DNA from: Scleromatobacter humisilvae | GTDB taxonomy: Bacteria; Pseudomonadota; Gammaproteobacteria; Burkholderiales; Burkholderiaceae_C | Assembly: GCF_023231945.1 (NCBI RefSeq) | Contig: NZ_JAJLJH010000009.1 | Location: forward strand, 166,906 to 230,905 | Length of the DNA: 64,000 bases | Reading direction: 5' to 3' | Part shown: in pieces, positions 44,825-55,368 of the stretch | How positions within the stretch are numbered: the first letter of the stretch is position 1 | How the letters are laid out: each line of letters starts with the position of its first letter | Made by a program: the position numbers and the translations under genes | Notes under the pieces: model-generated | Database searches by the model: none | Told to the model about the DNA's origin: nothing | What the model saw: only the letters and a program-made list of their open reading frames with translations

Positions 44825-45732
44825 GGTTCCAGGGGCCTCGAATCCTCGTAGCCGAAGCGCTCGTGCGGCGGCACCTCTTCGACCAGTTGCAGGTCGGACG
44901 ACGGCACCACCGCCGGCTGCACCGCGCGCATCGCGGACTCGGCGTCGCGCAGCGTGGCCAGCACGCCCAGGCCGTAGTGCGTGAACCAGAGCGCCGAGAA
45001 CGTGAAGATCATCGTGTAGAGCCAGATCACGCCCACCATGATGAAGGGCGCGAAGATGATCAGCTGCATGCTGAGCGTCCAGATCATCGACGGCACGCCG
45101 CACAGGAAGCCGCAGACGATGCCCATGATCAGCAGCGGCCAGCGGTGCGCGCGCAGGATCGCCTCGCGCTCCGGCTGCGACGCGTGCTCGGCGAGCGCGT
45201 CGAAGCCCATCACCTTGGCGGTCAGCCAGCCCCAGATCAGCGGCGGCAGCACCAGCGCCAGCCCGGGCACGAGCCAGAACGGCAGCGTGATCATCACCAT
45301 CAGCAGCGCGCCCACCGTCCAGGCCAGCGACGCGAAGATGCCCAGCCACCACGATCCGCCGTGGCGACGCTCCAGCGCCGGGAAGCGCCGGCGCGCGACC
45401 AGCGTGACGATGGCCGGCGTGATCCACAGGCCGACCAGCACCAGCGTCATCGCCACCACCACGGGGATGGTCAGCGCGATCACGATCAGCGCGGCGACGC
45501 CGGTGCGGAAGTTCGCGCCCAGCATCGACGACATCCATTCGAGCATCGAGTTGACCAGCGACCAGTGCTCCAGCGTCGCGCGCACCGAGGCGATCGCCGA
45601 CTCCCAGAACAGGTAGCCCGCGGCGAGCGTGACCGCGCCGGCCACCAGCAGCGGCAGCAGCGACAGCGCAATGACCCTGGGGTGCAGGCAGTAGGCGACC
45701 GCGCGCCAGAACGAGCCGAACAGCGATTTCAT
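44821..45732 (-). CDS. EI24/CysZ-like membrane protein
   Basis: This 303-residue inner-membrane protein has about six hydrophobic segments: VIALSLLPLLVAGAVTLAAGY (about 20-40), ALIVIALTIPVVVAMTLVLVG, WTVGALLMVMITLPFWLVPG and MQLIIFAPFIMVGVIWLYTM among them. This is the EI24 domain, related to CysZ sulfate uptake proteins. CysZ itself is about 250 residues, so this is a longer relative with an acidic C-terminal tail (LQLVEEVPPHERFGYED). A link to sulfate is tempting because cysteine-forming genes lie nearby at 46812, but it is not shown. Confidence 0.85.
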   Translation of the reverse strand: MKSLFGSFWRAVAYCLHPRVIALSLLPLLVAGAVTLAAGYLFWESAIASVRATLEHWSLVNSMLEWMSSMLGANFRTGVAALIVIALTIPVVVAMTLVLVGLWITPAIVTLVARRRFPALERRHGGSWWLGIFASLAWTVGALLMVMITLPFWLVPGLALVLPPLIWGWLTAKVMGFDALAEHASQPEREAILRAHRWPLLIMGIVCGFLCGVPSMIWTLSMQLIIFAPFIMVGVIWLYTMIFTFSALWFTHYGLGVLATLRDAESAMRAVQPAVVPSSDLQLVEEVPPHERFGYEDSRPLEP

Positions 45733-45786
45733 CGAAGCGTGAGCGTAAACGAGCGAGGTGCGACCAATGTGAATTTCAACTGGCGC

Positions 45787-46626
45787 TCAATCGTCGTCGC
45801 CGGACAGCAGGCTGCCCAGTCCGCCGAGGATGCCGCCGGTCGCCAGGCCGCCGACCACGCCCAGTCCGCTGCTGCTGCCGGCGCGGTCGCTGCTGCCGCC
45901 GTTCTGCGGCGCGGCGGCGAACACCCGGCTGGCCAGGCGCGAGAACGGCAGGCTCTGGATCCACACGGTGCCCGGGCCCGTCACCTTGGCGAAGAACAGG
46001 CCCTCGCCGCCGAACAGCGCGGTCTTGATGCCGCCCACGTACTGGATCTCGAAGTTGACCGTCTGCGTGAACGCCACCAGGCAGCCGTGGTCGATCAGCA
46101 GCGTCTCGCCGGGCTGCAGCTCGCGCTTCTCGACGGTGCCGCCGGCGTGCACGAAGGCCATGCCGTCGCCGTCCAGGCGCTGCATGACGAAGCCGTCGCC
46201 GCCGAAGAAGCCCACGCCCAGTCGCTGCTGGAACGCGATGCCCAGCGACACGCCGCGCGCCGCGCACAGGAACGACTGCTTCTGGCAGATCAGCGACCCG
46301 CCCACCGTGCGCAGGTCGATCGCGAGGATCTTGCCCGGCACCGGCGTGGCGAAGGCGACGCGGCGCTTCTGGCCGGACTGGTTCATGAACACGGTGGTGA
46401 ACACGTTGGCGCCGCTGATCAGCCGCTTGCCCGCGCCCACCAGCGCGCCCCACAGGCCGGAGTTCTGCTGCGAGCCGTCGCCGAAGACGGTGTCGAGCAC
46501 GATGCCGTTTTCCATGAACATCATCGAGCCGGCCTCGCCGACCGCCGCCTCGCCCGGGTCGAGCTCGACCTCGACGAACTGCATCTCCGCGCCCTTGATC
46601 TCGTAGTCGACCACGTCCATCGCCAT
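45787..46626 (-). CDS. AIM24-family protein
   Basis: This 279-residue protein has a double-stranded beta-helix of the AIM24 type. It shows YEIKGAEMQFVEVELDPGE at the start, GSMMFMENGIVLDTVFGDG, GKILAIDLRTVGGSLICQK, and ALFGGEGLFFAKVTGPGTVWIQSLPFS (quoted in part). The C-terminal tail is Gly/Ser-rich and ends in acidic residues (SGDDD). Its function in bacteria is not well known. The ATG at 46626 has GAGGGA 6 bases upstream and is preferred; another ATG lies two codons later. No signal peptide is present. Confidence 0.9.
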   Translation of the reverse strand: MAMDVVDYEIKGAEMQFVEVELDPGEAAVGEAGSMMFMENGIVLDTVFGDGSQQNSGLWGALVGAGKRLISGANVFTTVFMNQSGQKRRVAFATPVPGKILAIDLRTVGGSLICQKQSFLCAARGVSLGIAFQQRLGVGFFGGDGFVMQRLDGDGMAFVHAGGTVEKRELQPGETLLIDHGCLVAFTQTVNFEIQYVGGIKTALFGGEGLFFAKVTGPGTVWIQSLPFSRLASRVFAAAPQNGGSSDRAGSSSGLGVVGGLATGGILGGLGSLLSGDDD

Positions 46627-46811
46627 TTCTGTTCCCTCGGTTGCCGGCTCGTGCCGGATCGGCATTCTCCGTCAAGCCGGACTCGCCCGGCCCCTAACAC
46701 GCCAACATTGGATAAAGCCATGAGACGGACGCATTTGCCGCGGCGTTATCCTCCCCGCACCGTCAACCACGAGCGGCCCCGGCCACAAGCCATCGGCCGC
46801 CACCACGAGAC

Positions 46812-48212
46812 ATGACCACACCCGTCCAGACCCAGGCCGCGAAGCCCGCCCGCCCCGCCGTGCTCGACCTCATCGGCAACACGCCGATGGTCGAGATCAC
46901 GCAGTTCGACACCGGCTGCTGCCAGCTGTTCCTCAAGCTCGAGTCGCAGAACCCGGGCGGCTCGATCAAGGACCGCATCGGCCTGGCGATGATCGAGACC
47001 GCCGAGCGCGACGGCCGCCTGAAGCCGGGCGGCACGGTGCTGGAGGCGACGGCCGGCAACACGGGCCTGGGGCTGGCGCTGGTGGCGCGCGCCAAGGGCT
47101 ACCGCGTGGTGCTGGTGGTGCCGGACAAGATGTCGTCCGAGAAGGTGCTGCACCTGAAGGCGCTGGGCGCCGAGGTGCACACGACGCGCTCCGACGTCGC
47201 CAAGGGCCATCCCGAGTATTACCAGGACATGGCCGCGCGCCTGGCGCGCGAGATGGGCGACGACGCGTTCTACATCGACCAGTTCAACAACCCCGCCAAC
47301 CCGCTCGCGCACGAGACGGGCACCGCGCCCGAGATCTGGCAGCAGCTGGGCCATCGCGTCGACGCCATCGTCTGCGGCGTCGGCTCCGGCGGCACGCTCA
47401 CCGGCCTGAAGCGCTACTTCGAGCGCGTCTCGCCCGAGACCGAGTTCGTGCTGGCCGACCCCAAGGGCTCCGTGCTGTGCGACTACATCGCCACCGGCAA
47501 GTTCGGCGCGGCGGGCTCGTGGGCCGTCGAAGGCATCGGCGAGGACTTCATCCCCGCCATCGCCGACCTGAGCAACGTGCACACCGGCTACACCATCGAC
47601 GACGAGGAGAGCTTCCGCACCGCGCGCGAGCTGCTCAAGCGCGAGGGCATCCTGGCGGGCTCGTCGACCGGCACGCTGCTGGCCGCGGCGCTACGCCATT
47701 GCCGCGCGCAGACCACGCCGAAGCGCGTCATGACCTTCGTCTGCGACACCGGCACGCGCTACCTGTCCAAGGTCTACAACGACAGCTGGATGTTCGACCA
47801 GGGCCTGCTGCCGCGCCCGAGCGTCGGCGACCTGCGCGACCTGATCTCGCGCCGCGCGGTCGACGAGGCCGTCATCAGCGTGACGCCCGACGACACGCTG
47901 CTGACCGCGTTCCAGCGCATGCGCGCGGCCGACATCTCGCAGGTGCCGGTGCTGCAGGACGGCAAGCTGGCCGGGCTGCTGGACGAGTCCGACCTGCTGC
48001 TGCACGTCAGCGGCGACTCCGAGCGCTTCCGCCAGCCGGTGCGCCAGGCGATGAACCGCCAGCTGCGCACGCTGCGCCCCGACGCCGGCCTGCAGGCGCT
48101 GATCACGACCCTGCAGGAGGGTTGGGTCGCGGTCGTCGCCGACGCGGACGGCTTTTATGGTCTGATCACACGCTTCGACCTGTTGAACTACCTCCGCAAG
48201 ACTCTGGCCTGA
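46812..48212 (+). CDS. Cystathionine beta-synthase with CBS domains
   Basis: This 466-residue PLP enzyme joins serine (or O-acetylserine) and homocysteine to cystathionine. The catalytic half has LDLIGNTPMVEI, NPGGSIKDRIGLAMIE with the PLP Lys (about residue 53), EATAGNTGLGLAL (phosphate-binding loop) and GSGGTLTGLKRY. Two CBS motifs follow from about residue 345 (ISVTPDDTLLTAFQRMRAADISQVPV and the later QLRTLRPDAGLQALI), quoted in part. They probably bind a nucleotide or S-adenosylmethionine. It is a two-gene reverse-transsulfuration operon with the next gene, 5 bases away. Confidence 0.93.
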   Translation: MTTPVQTQAAKPARPAVLDLIGNTPMVEITQFDTGCCQLFLKLESQNPGGSIKDRIGLAMIETAERDGRLKPGGTVLEATAGNTGLGLALVARAKGYRVVLVVPDKMSSEKVLHLKALGAEVHTTRSDVAKGHPEYYQDMAARLAREMGDDAFYIDQFNNPANPLAHETGTAPEIWQQLGHRVDAIVCGVGSGGTLTGLKRYFERVSPETEFVLADPKGSVLCDYIATGKFGAAGSWAVEGIGEDFIPAIADLSNVHTGYTIDDEESFRTARELLKREGILAGSSTGTLLAAALRHCRAQTTPKRVMTFVCDTGTRYLSKVYNDSWMFDQGLLPRPSVGDLRDLISRRAVDEAVISVTPDDTLLTAFQRMRAADISQVPVLQDGKLAGLLDESDLLLHVSGDSERFRQPVRQAMNRQLRTLRPDAGLQALITTLQEGWVAVVADADGFYGLITRFDLLNYLRKTLA

Positions 48213-48217
48213 ACATC

Positions 48218-49396
<1,179 letters not shown>

Positions 49397-49414
49397 GCGG
49401 CCGAGTCTTTCGCC

Positions 49415-49443
49415 AAAAGCGCGTCCTCGAACGCGCTTTTTTT
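49415..49443 (+). terminator. Rho-independent terminator after the transsulfuration operon
   Basis: AAAAGCGCGT (49415-49424) and the complementary ACGCGCTTTT (49431-49440) form a stem around a 6-base loop, extended into a T run ending at 49443. It lies about 20 bases after the stop at 49396 and about 50 bases before the next gene's start. Confidence 0.8.
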
Positions 49444-49492
49444 GCGCCCGCGCATCCCGCATACTCGTCGCCTCGCACCAAGGATGCCGACG

Positions 49493-51259
49493 ATGAACCT
49501 CTCCCGCTCCAAGCTGTCCCTCGCGCTGGCCGGCGCGCTCGCCCTGCTCGCCTCGACCGCGCACGCCGCGCCCGATCCGGCGGCCACGCACCGCTTCGAA
49601 CAGGTCGTGCACGACTTCTACGAGCACTACCTCGCCACGCACCCGGAAGAAGCCACGCAGCTCGGCGACCATCGCTTCGACCGCAAGTCCGGCGACTCGT
49701 CGGCCGCCGGTGTCGCGGCCGATCGCCGGCTCTATCGCAAGACGCTGGACGTGATCCAGGCGATCCCGGCGTCGAGCCTGCCGCCCGACGACGCCGTCGA
49801 CCGCGAGATCCTCGAGAACGACCTGCGCGCGCGCCTGTACGACATCGAGGTGCTGAAGACCTACACGTGGCAGGTGACGGACTATTCCGCGACCGAAGGC
49901 GTCTACGTGCTGCTCGCGCGCGACTTCGCGCCGATCAAGCATCGCCTGGCCGACGCCAACCTGCGGCTGCAGGCCATCCCGAAGCTGGTCGCCGCGGCGA
50001 AGCAGAACCTGCAGCGCCCGCCGCGCGTGTTCACGGAGACGGCGATCGCGCAGAACAAGGGCGCCATCTCGTTCCTGCAGGACGACATCGACGACTTCAT
50101 CAAGCAGGCGCCCGCGATGGAGGCCCAGCTCGCGCCGGCGCGCGCCCGCGCGATCGCGGCGCTGAAGGACTACGGCACGTGGCTCGAGAAGACGCTGCTG
50201 CCGCGCTCCGACGGCGACTTCCGCTTCGGCAAGGAGCACTTCGACCAGCGCCTGAAGTTCTCGCTCGACTCCGACCTGTCCGCCGACGAGATCCTGCGCC
50301 GCGCCGAGGCCGACCTGCTGGTCACGCAGAAGCAGATGGAGGACACGGCCCTGCCGCTGTACAAGCGCTGGTTCCCGGACAAGCCGACCGACGGCGTCGA
50401 CGGCCACGCGATCGTGCGCGCGGTGCTGGACAAGATCGCCGAGACGCATCCGAACAACGACACCATCGTCGCCGAGGCGCGCGGCGACCTCGACAAGGCC
50501 ACCGCCTTCGTGCGCGAGCACAAGCTGGTGACGGTGCCGGATCGGCCGATCAAGGTCATCGTGATGCCCGAGTTCCAGCGCGGCGCGGCCGTCGCGTTCT
50601 GCGACTGGGCGGGGCCGCTGGACAAGGACGGCATCACGTTCTACGCGATCTCGCCGACGCCGGCCGACTGGTCGCCGCAGCGCGTCGAGTCGCAGTACCG
50701 CGAGGACAACAGCGCCGAGCTGCGCGACATCACCGCCCACGAGGCGATGCCCGGCCACTACCTGCAGGGCGCGCACGCGAGCCAGGTGCACTTCCCGACG
50801 CTGGTGCGCGCGATGACCTACAGCGGCACCTTCGTCGAGGGCTGGGCCGTCTACGCCGAGCAGTTCATGGCCGAGGCCGGCTGGGGCGGCGACGAGACGC
50901 GCATGGAGCAGCTCAAGGTGCGCCTGCGCACCGACACCAACGCCATCATCGACCAGAAGATCCACACCGCCGGGATGACCGAGGACCAGGCCAAGCGCCT
51001 GATGATGGAGACGGGCTACCAGGAAGAAGGCGAGGCCGCGGGCAAGTGGCGGCGTGCCGAGATGTCGGCCGGGCAGCTGTCGACCTATTTCGTCGGCGTG
51101 CAGGAACAGCTCGCGCTGGCGCACGACCTGCAGGCGAAGATGGGCGGCGACATGCTGGCCGTGCGCGACCGCATGCTGTCGCACGGCTCCATCGCGACCA
51201 AATACGTGCGCGAGCTCGAAGGCCTGCCGCCGGCGGACACGGCGCTGACGGCCAAGTAG
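49493..51259 (+). CDS. Secreted DUF885 hydrolase (copy 1)
   Basis: This 588-residue protein has a signal peptide (LSLALAGALALLASTAHA) and the DUF885 fold, a helical metal-dependent hydrolase. HEAMPGHYLQ begins at about residue 416; the HExxxGH zinc-type motif of this family and of M32-like enzymes lies there. FVEGWAVYAEQF is the usual downstream element, with its conserved Glu. The ATG at 49493 follows AAGGA by 8 bases; ATG 49484 is an alternative. Its substrate is unknown; peptide hydrolysis is suspected for the family. A second DUF885 gene lies at 53506 in the opposite direction. Confidence 0.88.
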   Translation: MNLSRSKLSLALAGALALLASTAHAAPDPAATHRFEQVVHDFYEHYLATHPEEATQLGDHRFDRKSGDSSAAGVAADRRLYRKTLDVIQAIPASSLPPDDAVDREILENDLRARLYDIEVLKTYTWQVTDYSATEGVYVLLARDFAPIKHRLADANLRLQAIPKLVAAAKQNLQRPPRVFTETAIAQNKGAISFLQDDIDDFIKQAPAMEAQLAPARARAIAALKDYGTWLEKTLLPRSDGDFRFGKEHFDQRLKFSLDSDLSADEILRRAEADLLVTQKQMEDTALPLYKRWFPDKPTDGVDGHAIVRAVLDKIAETHPNNDTIVAEARGDLDKATAFVREHKLVTVPDRPIKVIVMPEFQRGAAVAFCDWAGPLDKDGITFYAISPTPADWSPQRVESQYREDNSAELRDITAHEAMPGHYLQGAHASQVHFPTLVRAMTYSGTFVEGWAVYAEQFMAEAGWGGDETRMEQLKVRLRTDTNAIIDQKIHTAGMTEDQAKRLMMETGYQEEGEAAGKWRRAEMSAGQLSTYFVGVQEQLALAHDLQAKMGGDMLAVRDRMLSHGSIATKYVRELEGLPPADTALTAK

Positions 51260-51273
51260 AAGGCGGGCCCGGG

Positions 51274-51352
51274 CGCCGCGCTCGGCCGCTCCGGAGCAAG
51301 CCCGGGCGGCCCCCTCGGGGGGCTGCGAGCCAAGGCGAGCGGGGGTCGTCGT
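51274..51352. repeat. Intergenic repeat, copy 2
   Basis: Bases 51274-51300 are identical to 42335-42361, with the following CCCCCTCGGGGGG block also shared. It fills the gap between two converging genes and ends at the stop codon of the beta-propeller gene at 51353. The placement mirrors copy 1, which supports a role in 3'-end formation or a mobile extragenic element. Confidence 0.7.
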
Positions 51353-52669
51353 CTACTCGATCGCGTAGACCTTCGAGTCGGCGCTGCCGATGTAGACGGT
51401 GCCCTGCGCGACCAGCGGTGTCGAGTAGAACGAGCCGACCCCCTGCTGGCGGCGCGCCCCGTCGGCGGTGGCGTCACCCGTCGACGACGGGAACAGCATC
51501 GCCGAATCGAAGCGGCCGTCGGCGGCGAGCGCCCAGCCGAGGTTGGCGCGCGCGGCCTCGGTGCGGAACTCCCACAGCACGCGGCCGTCGACACGGTCGC
51601 GCGCCTGCAGCGTGCCGTTGAGCACGCCCACCAGCACTGTGTCGCCGGCGACGGTCGGCGAGCCGAACACGTAGGCCAGCGTCGAGGCGGCCGGCTGCGC
51701 GGGCTTGCCGGTGACGGCGTCGACCACGTGGTACTGCGCGGTGTCGGCGGTCGCGAAGTAGATGCGGCCGCCGGCGACCGCGGGCGAGCTGTTGACCCAG
51801 CTGCCGGCCGTGTCGATGTTCCATTTCTCGGCGCCGGTGTGCAGGTCGATCGCGTAGAGGTGCGCGTCGCGGCAGCCGACGTAGACGATGCCATGGACGA
51901 TGGCCGCCGACGACTGGAAGCCCTGCTGGTTGTGGATCAGCGGATCGACGCCAGCCTGGAACGCCCAGCGCTGCGCGCCGGTCTGTGCGTCGAGTGCGTA
52001 GAGCTTGCCGTCCCAGCTGCCGATCACGACCAGGCCGTCGGCATAGGCCGGCGACGCATGCACCACGTCACCGGTGGCGAACTTCCACGCCAGCGCGCCG
52101 CTGGCCGCGTCGACCGCGTACACGTGGCCGTCGCTGCTGCCGAAGACGACCTTGCCGCCCACGACCAGCGGGCTCGAGAGGAAGACGTCGTACATGTCGG
52201 CGAAGGTCTGCGTGCGCGGCTGCATGCCGTGCAGCCCGCGCGCCTCGAAGCGGCGCTCGCCTTCGGTCGCGAACTTCCAGAGGACTTCGCCGGTGCGCAC
52301 GTCGAGCGCGTAGAGCCGGCCGTCGTAGCTGAGCGCGAACAGCCGGTCGCCGTCCAGCGCCGGCGTCGACGGCACCGGGCCGCCGGTGCGCGCCATCCAG
52401 CGCTGGCGGCCGGTGGCGGCGTCGACGGCGTAGACGTTGCCGTCGTCGCTGCCGAAGTACAGCGTGCCGTCGCGCCACACCGGCGACGAGACGACGCGCG
52501 CGCCCGTCGTGAACGTCCACTTGACGCGATGGAACTCGCGCGGCGCCTGCTCGGTGCTCGCGCCATGGTGGGCGGCGTCGCCGCGGAACATCGCCTGGGA
52601 TTGCACCGCGGCGGGCAGCAGCGCGACCAGCGCGGACAGGGCCAGCGAGCAGGAGGAGCGCGCGATCAT
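51353..52669 (-). CDS. Secreted PQQ-type beta-propeller protein
   Basis: This 438-residue protein has a signal peptide (LALSALVALLPAAVQSQA) and about seven blade repeats of PQQ-enzyme type. These show alternating GxVYAVDAATGxxxW blocks (GNVYAVDAATGRQRWMAR, GRLYALDVRTGEVLWKF, GHVYAVDAASGALAWKF, GKLYALDAQTGAQRWAFQ and more), each quoted in part. It lacks a dehydrogenase active-site loop with adjacent Cys pair, so it is probably a structural or binding propeller, like BamB-type proteins, and not an alcohol dehydrogenase. The start codon overlaps the previous stop by four bases (ATGA), so it is translated with the secreted protein at 52666. Confidence 0.88.
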   Translation of the reverse strand: MIARSSCSLALSALVALLPAAVQSQAMFRGDAAHHGASTEQAPREFHRVKWTFTTGARVVSSPVWRDGTLYFGSDDGNVYAVDAATGRQRWMARTGGPVPSTPALDGDRLFALSYDGRLYALDVRTGEVLWKFATEGERRFEARGLHGMQPRTQTFADMYDVFLSSPLVVGGKVVFGSSDGHVYAVDAASGALAWKFATGDVVHASPAYADGLVVIGSWDGKLYALDAQTGAQRWAFQAGVDPLIHNQQGFQSSAAIVHGIVYVGCRDAHLYAIDLHTGAEKWNIDTAGSWVNSSPAVAGGRIYFATADTAQYHVVDAVTGKPAQPAASTLAYVFGSPTVAGDTVLVGVLNGTLQARDRVDGRVLWEFRTEAARANLGWALAADGRFDSAMLFPSSTGDATADGARRQQGVGSFYSTPLVAQGTVYIGSADSKVYAIE

Positions 52670-53406
52670 GATGCCTTCTCCCCGCTGGCTTGGCGATGCA
52701 GCACGATGGGCGCCTCGAAGCCGCCGAGCAGGACCGAGCCGGCTATCGTGCCGTCCGCGGCGGCGAAGCGTCCTTCGATGCGCAGGTCCGCCGCGCTGGC
52801 GCCCAGCGTGACGAACTCGCGGCCCTCGATGACGCGATCCATCTCCAGCGTCGTCGTGCGCTTGCCGACGACGACCAGCTGGCCGCCACCGCCGCCGTCG
52901 GGGCGGTTGGCCAGCGTCAGCGTGACCTCGCGCGCATAGCCGCCCATTTCGTAGCGGCCCGTCCAGCGGCCGGCCAGCGCCGCGCTGATCACGCTGTTGG
53001 GCGCGACGCGATCGACCTGCGCCGCGCCGCTGCGCCGCAGCGTCAACGTCGTGCGGTTGCCGGCGAGCTCGAAGCTGCCGGCGAGCGAGCCGTCCGGCTG
53101 GCAGGCGAGCGCCACCTTCGGGTTCGCGCCGCCGCCGCCGGCGAACGCCGCGGCGAGCCCGAAGTGGACGTCGCAGCCGTCGACACCGAGCTCGGACAGC
53201 GGCGCGCCCTTCACGCCGCGATCGGGCAGGACGACCGAGCCCTGCCACTGGCCGCGCCCGTCGCGGTCGAGGTCGACGATCAGGCGCAGCGGGCTGCCGG
53301 GGATGTCGACCGCGCCTTCCCAGCGTCCCGACGCATCGGGCGTGGCGATCGCATTGAGGGCAGACAGCGCGCAGGCGCCGGCCAGCAGGTGGAACAGGAT
53401 TCGCAC
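52666..53406 (-). CDS. Secreted protein of unknown function
   Basis: This 246-residue protein has a signal peptide (ILFHLLAGACALSALNA). A beta-rich mature chain follows, with two similar modules: GRWEGAVDIPGSPLRLIVDL and GRWTGRYEMGGYAREVTLTL, each starting GRWxG. The modules suggest an internal duplication and resemble small envelope-associated beta-sandwich proteins. No family is named. The start is GTG at 53406, chosen because GCGGAGG stands 5 bases upstream. It is the first gene of a two-gene operon with the PQQ-type propeller. Confidence 0.75.
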   Translation of the reverse strand: MRILFHLLAGACALSALNAIATPDASGRWEGAVDIPGSPLRLIVDLDRDGRGQWQGSVVLPDRGVKGAPLSELGVDGCDVHFGLAAAFAGGGGANPKVALACQPDGSLAGSFELAGNRTTLTLRRSGAAQVDRVAPNSVISAALAGRWTGRYEMGGYAREVTLTLANRPDGGGGGQLVVVGKRTTTLEMDRVIEGREFVTLGASAADLRIEGRFAAADGTIAGSVLLGGFEAPIVLHRQASGEKAS

Positions 53407-53505
53407 GATGCCTCCGCAATCGACGGGATGCGGCCAATATAGGCAGCACCCGCGCCGCGGGGCGTGCATTGCGACGAACGGCCGAAAAGAGGCCGCGAGC
53501 AGCGG

Positions 53506-55290
53506 TCAGTAATTGGCGACGGCGCGCACCGCGCTGGCCGGCTTGTCGAGGTCGGCCAGCAGCTCCGGCCCGACGATCGAGAACGGCGACGAGCCGTACG
53601 ACAGCAGGCGGTCGTGGAAGTCGCGCAGCGAGCCCTTGTCGCCCACGCGGTGCTGGTACTCGGCCAGCAGCTGCTCGAGCTGCAGGCGGCCGACCGTGTA
53701 GGCCAGCACGTAGCCCGGGCGCAGCGCGTAGCCCGCCACGGCGGCCTCGGACGCCGACTTGGTGAAGCCCGACTGCTCCTCGAAGAACTTCGCGGCCTGC
53801 GCCAGCGTCCATTCGCCGCTGGCCAGCTTGACGTCGACCACCACGCGCGCGCCGCGCACGCGTTCCCAGCGCGCGGTGAACAGGCGCGCGTCGAGGTCGT
53901 CGCCGTACAGGCCGAGGCGCACGAACATCTCCTCGCCGTAGAACGCCCAGCCCTCGGCGAACACGCCCGAGTACTGGATCTTGCGGATGTAGTCGGAATG
54001 CCGGCGCGCGATGGACAACTGCAGGAAGTGGCCCGGCATCGCCTCGTGCGCGGCGGTCGACAGGATGCGGTCGCGGTCGAAGTCCTCGTTCATGTCGAGG
54101 CGGCTGGCGGCGTCCTTGAGCGACTCCGGCGGCGTGATGAAGTAGTAGCCGTTGCCCGACTTCGCGAACAGCCGCGGCGAATCCATCGACGCGCCCGGCG
54201 ACACTGGCTGCAGGAACTTGGGCGTCTCCACGACGTCGATCGCGCCGAGCCACTGCGGCAGCGTGACGACATCGTGGTCGACGACGAACTTCGTCAGCTG
54301 GGCGATCCGCTCGCGGTAGTAGCCGATCAGCGCCGAGCCGTCGGGCGCCATGCCGCCGCCGCTCTCGGCGCCGAACGCGACCTTGCGATCGGCCGCCAGC
54401 GACTTCAGCCAGGCCTCCTCGGCCCAGCCGTGGGCCAGCTCGTCGCGCGCCATGCCCTCGACATCCTTGGACGTGAACGGCAGCAGTTGCTCGCGCTGCA
54501 GCATCTGGTCGTAGGCGGCCTTGCCCATCGCGAAGTTCTCGGGCCACGCGTCGACGTGCGCCTTGATGAAGGCGTCGCTCCTGGCGAGCGTCGCCAGCAG
54601 CGCGTCGCGTGCGGCCGTGAAGCGCTGCAGCGTCGCGGGATCGTTCGCGAGCTGTTCCTTGGCGGCGTCGGTGAGCGCGCCGCCGATGAAGTCCGGCGCG
54701 CCGGCGATCTGCTTGCTGCCGGCCGTGCCGAACAGCTTGCCCGGATGCGTCACCAGCTTCTGGCCCGCCTCGATGTAGGCGGGGCTCTTCTCCATGCGGG
54801 AGGCGATGTCCACCCAGGCCTGGTGCAGGTCGGCGGACGTCGCGTCGTCGCGGCCGGGGATCGGCAGGTGCAGGAACTGCGTGTAGAGCGCCCCGACCAC
54901 GGCGAGCGCCGGGCCGGCGTAGTCCTTGCGGTCGGTCTGGCGGACCAGCAGGCCGTCCAGCTCCTCGTCGAGCTGCGCGTGCAGCAGCTTCGCGTCGTCG
55001 GCGTCGACCAGCGAGATGGACGGCCCCGCGGCCGACTTGATCGCGTCGATCTGCGCGGCCCAGCCCTTCAGGCGCGCGAGGTGCGCGGCGCGCGTTGCCT
55101 CGCTGGGGATGGCGAGGTCGCCGTCCATGCCGGGGATGCCCAGGTAGGTGGCCTGCATCGGGTTCTCGCGCGAGGTGGTCTGCACGATCTCCTGCGCCAG
55201 CGTGGTCAGGCGCTCGTGCGTCGAAGGCGCGGCGAACGCGTTGGCGGCGAGCAGGCTGGCCAGCAGGAGGGTGAGCGGCGACTTGGTCAT
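53506..55290 (-). CDS. Secreted DUF885 hydrolase (copy 2)
   Basis: This 594-residue protein has a signal peptide (LTLLLASLLAANAFAA) and the same DUF885 architecture as the gene at 49493. HEAMPGHFLQ starts at about residue 415, and FAEGWAFYGEEMF further on matches FVEGWAVYAEQF in copy 1. Their overall sequence identity is low outside these motifs, so they are ancient paralogues with different substrates. The ATG at 55290 precedes the signal peptide. It lies 100 bases upstream of the minus-strand secreted/propeller pair and may be part of the same unit. Confidence 0.88.
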   Translation of the reverse strand: MTKSPLTLLLASLLAANAFAAPSTHERLTTLAQEIVQTTSRENPMQATYLGIPGMDGDLAIPSEATRAAHLARLKGWAAQIDAIKSAAGPSISLVDADDAKLLHAQLDEELDGLLVRQTDRKDYAGPALAVVGALYTQFLHLPIPGRDDATSADLHQAWVDIASRMEKSPAYIEAGQKLVTHPGKLFGTAGSKQIAGAPDFIGGALTDAAKEQLANDPATLQRFTAARDALLATLARSDAFIKAHVDAWPENFAMGKAAYDQMLQREQLLPFTSKDVEGMARDELAHGWAEEAWLKSLAADRKVAFGAESGGGMAPDGSALIGYYRERIAQLTKFVVDHDVVTLPQWLGAIDVVETPKFLQPVSPGASMDSPRLFAKSGNGYYFITPPESLKDAASRLDMNEDFDRDRILSTAAHEAMPGHFLQLSIARRHSDYIRKIQYSGVFAEGWAFYGEEMFVRLGLYGDDLDARLFTARWERVRGARVVVDVKLASGEWTLAQAAKFFEEQSGFTKSASEAAVAGYALRPGYVLAYTVGRLQLEQLLAEYQHRVGDKGSLRDFHDRLLSYGSSPFSIVGPELLADLDKPASAVRAVANY

Positions 55291-55368
55291 GGCGGGATTT
55301 GCGCTTCGGCGGACGGGTTCGAGGTCGAGCATGTTACGTCCGGCTCGCGCGACGATGTCTGGACTTGT

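Noticed and set aside
44809..46815. Plus-strand open frame of over 600 codons
   Set aside because: It is antisense to the EI24 and AIM24 genes; the product is rich in His, Gln and Arg repeats of the antisense type.
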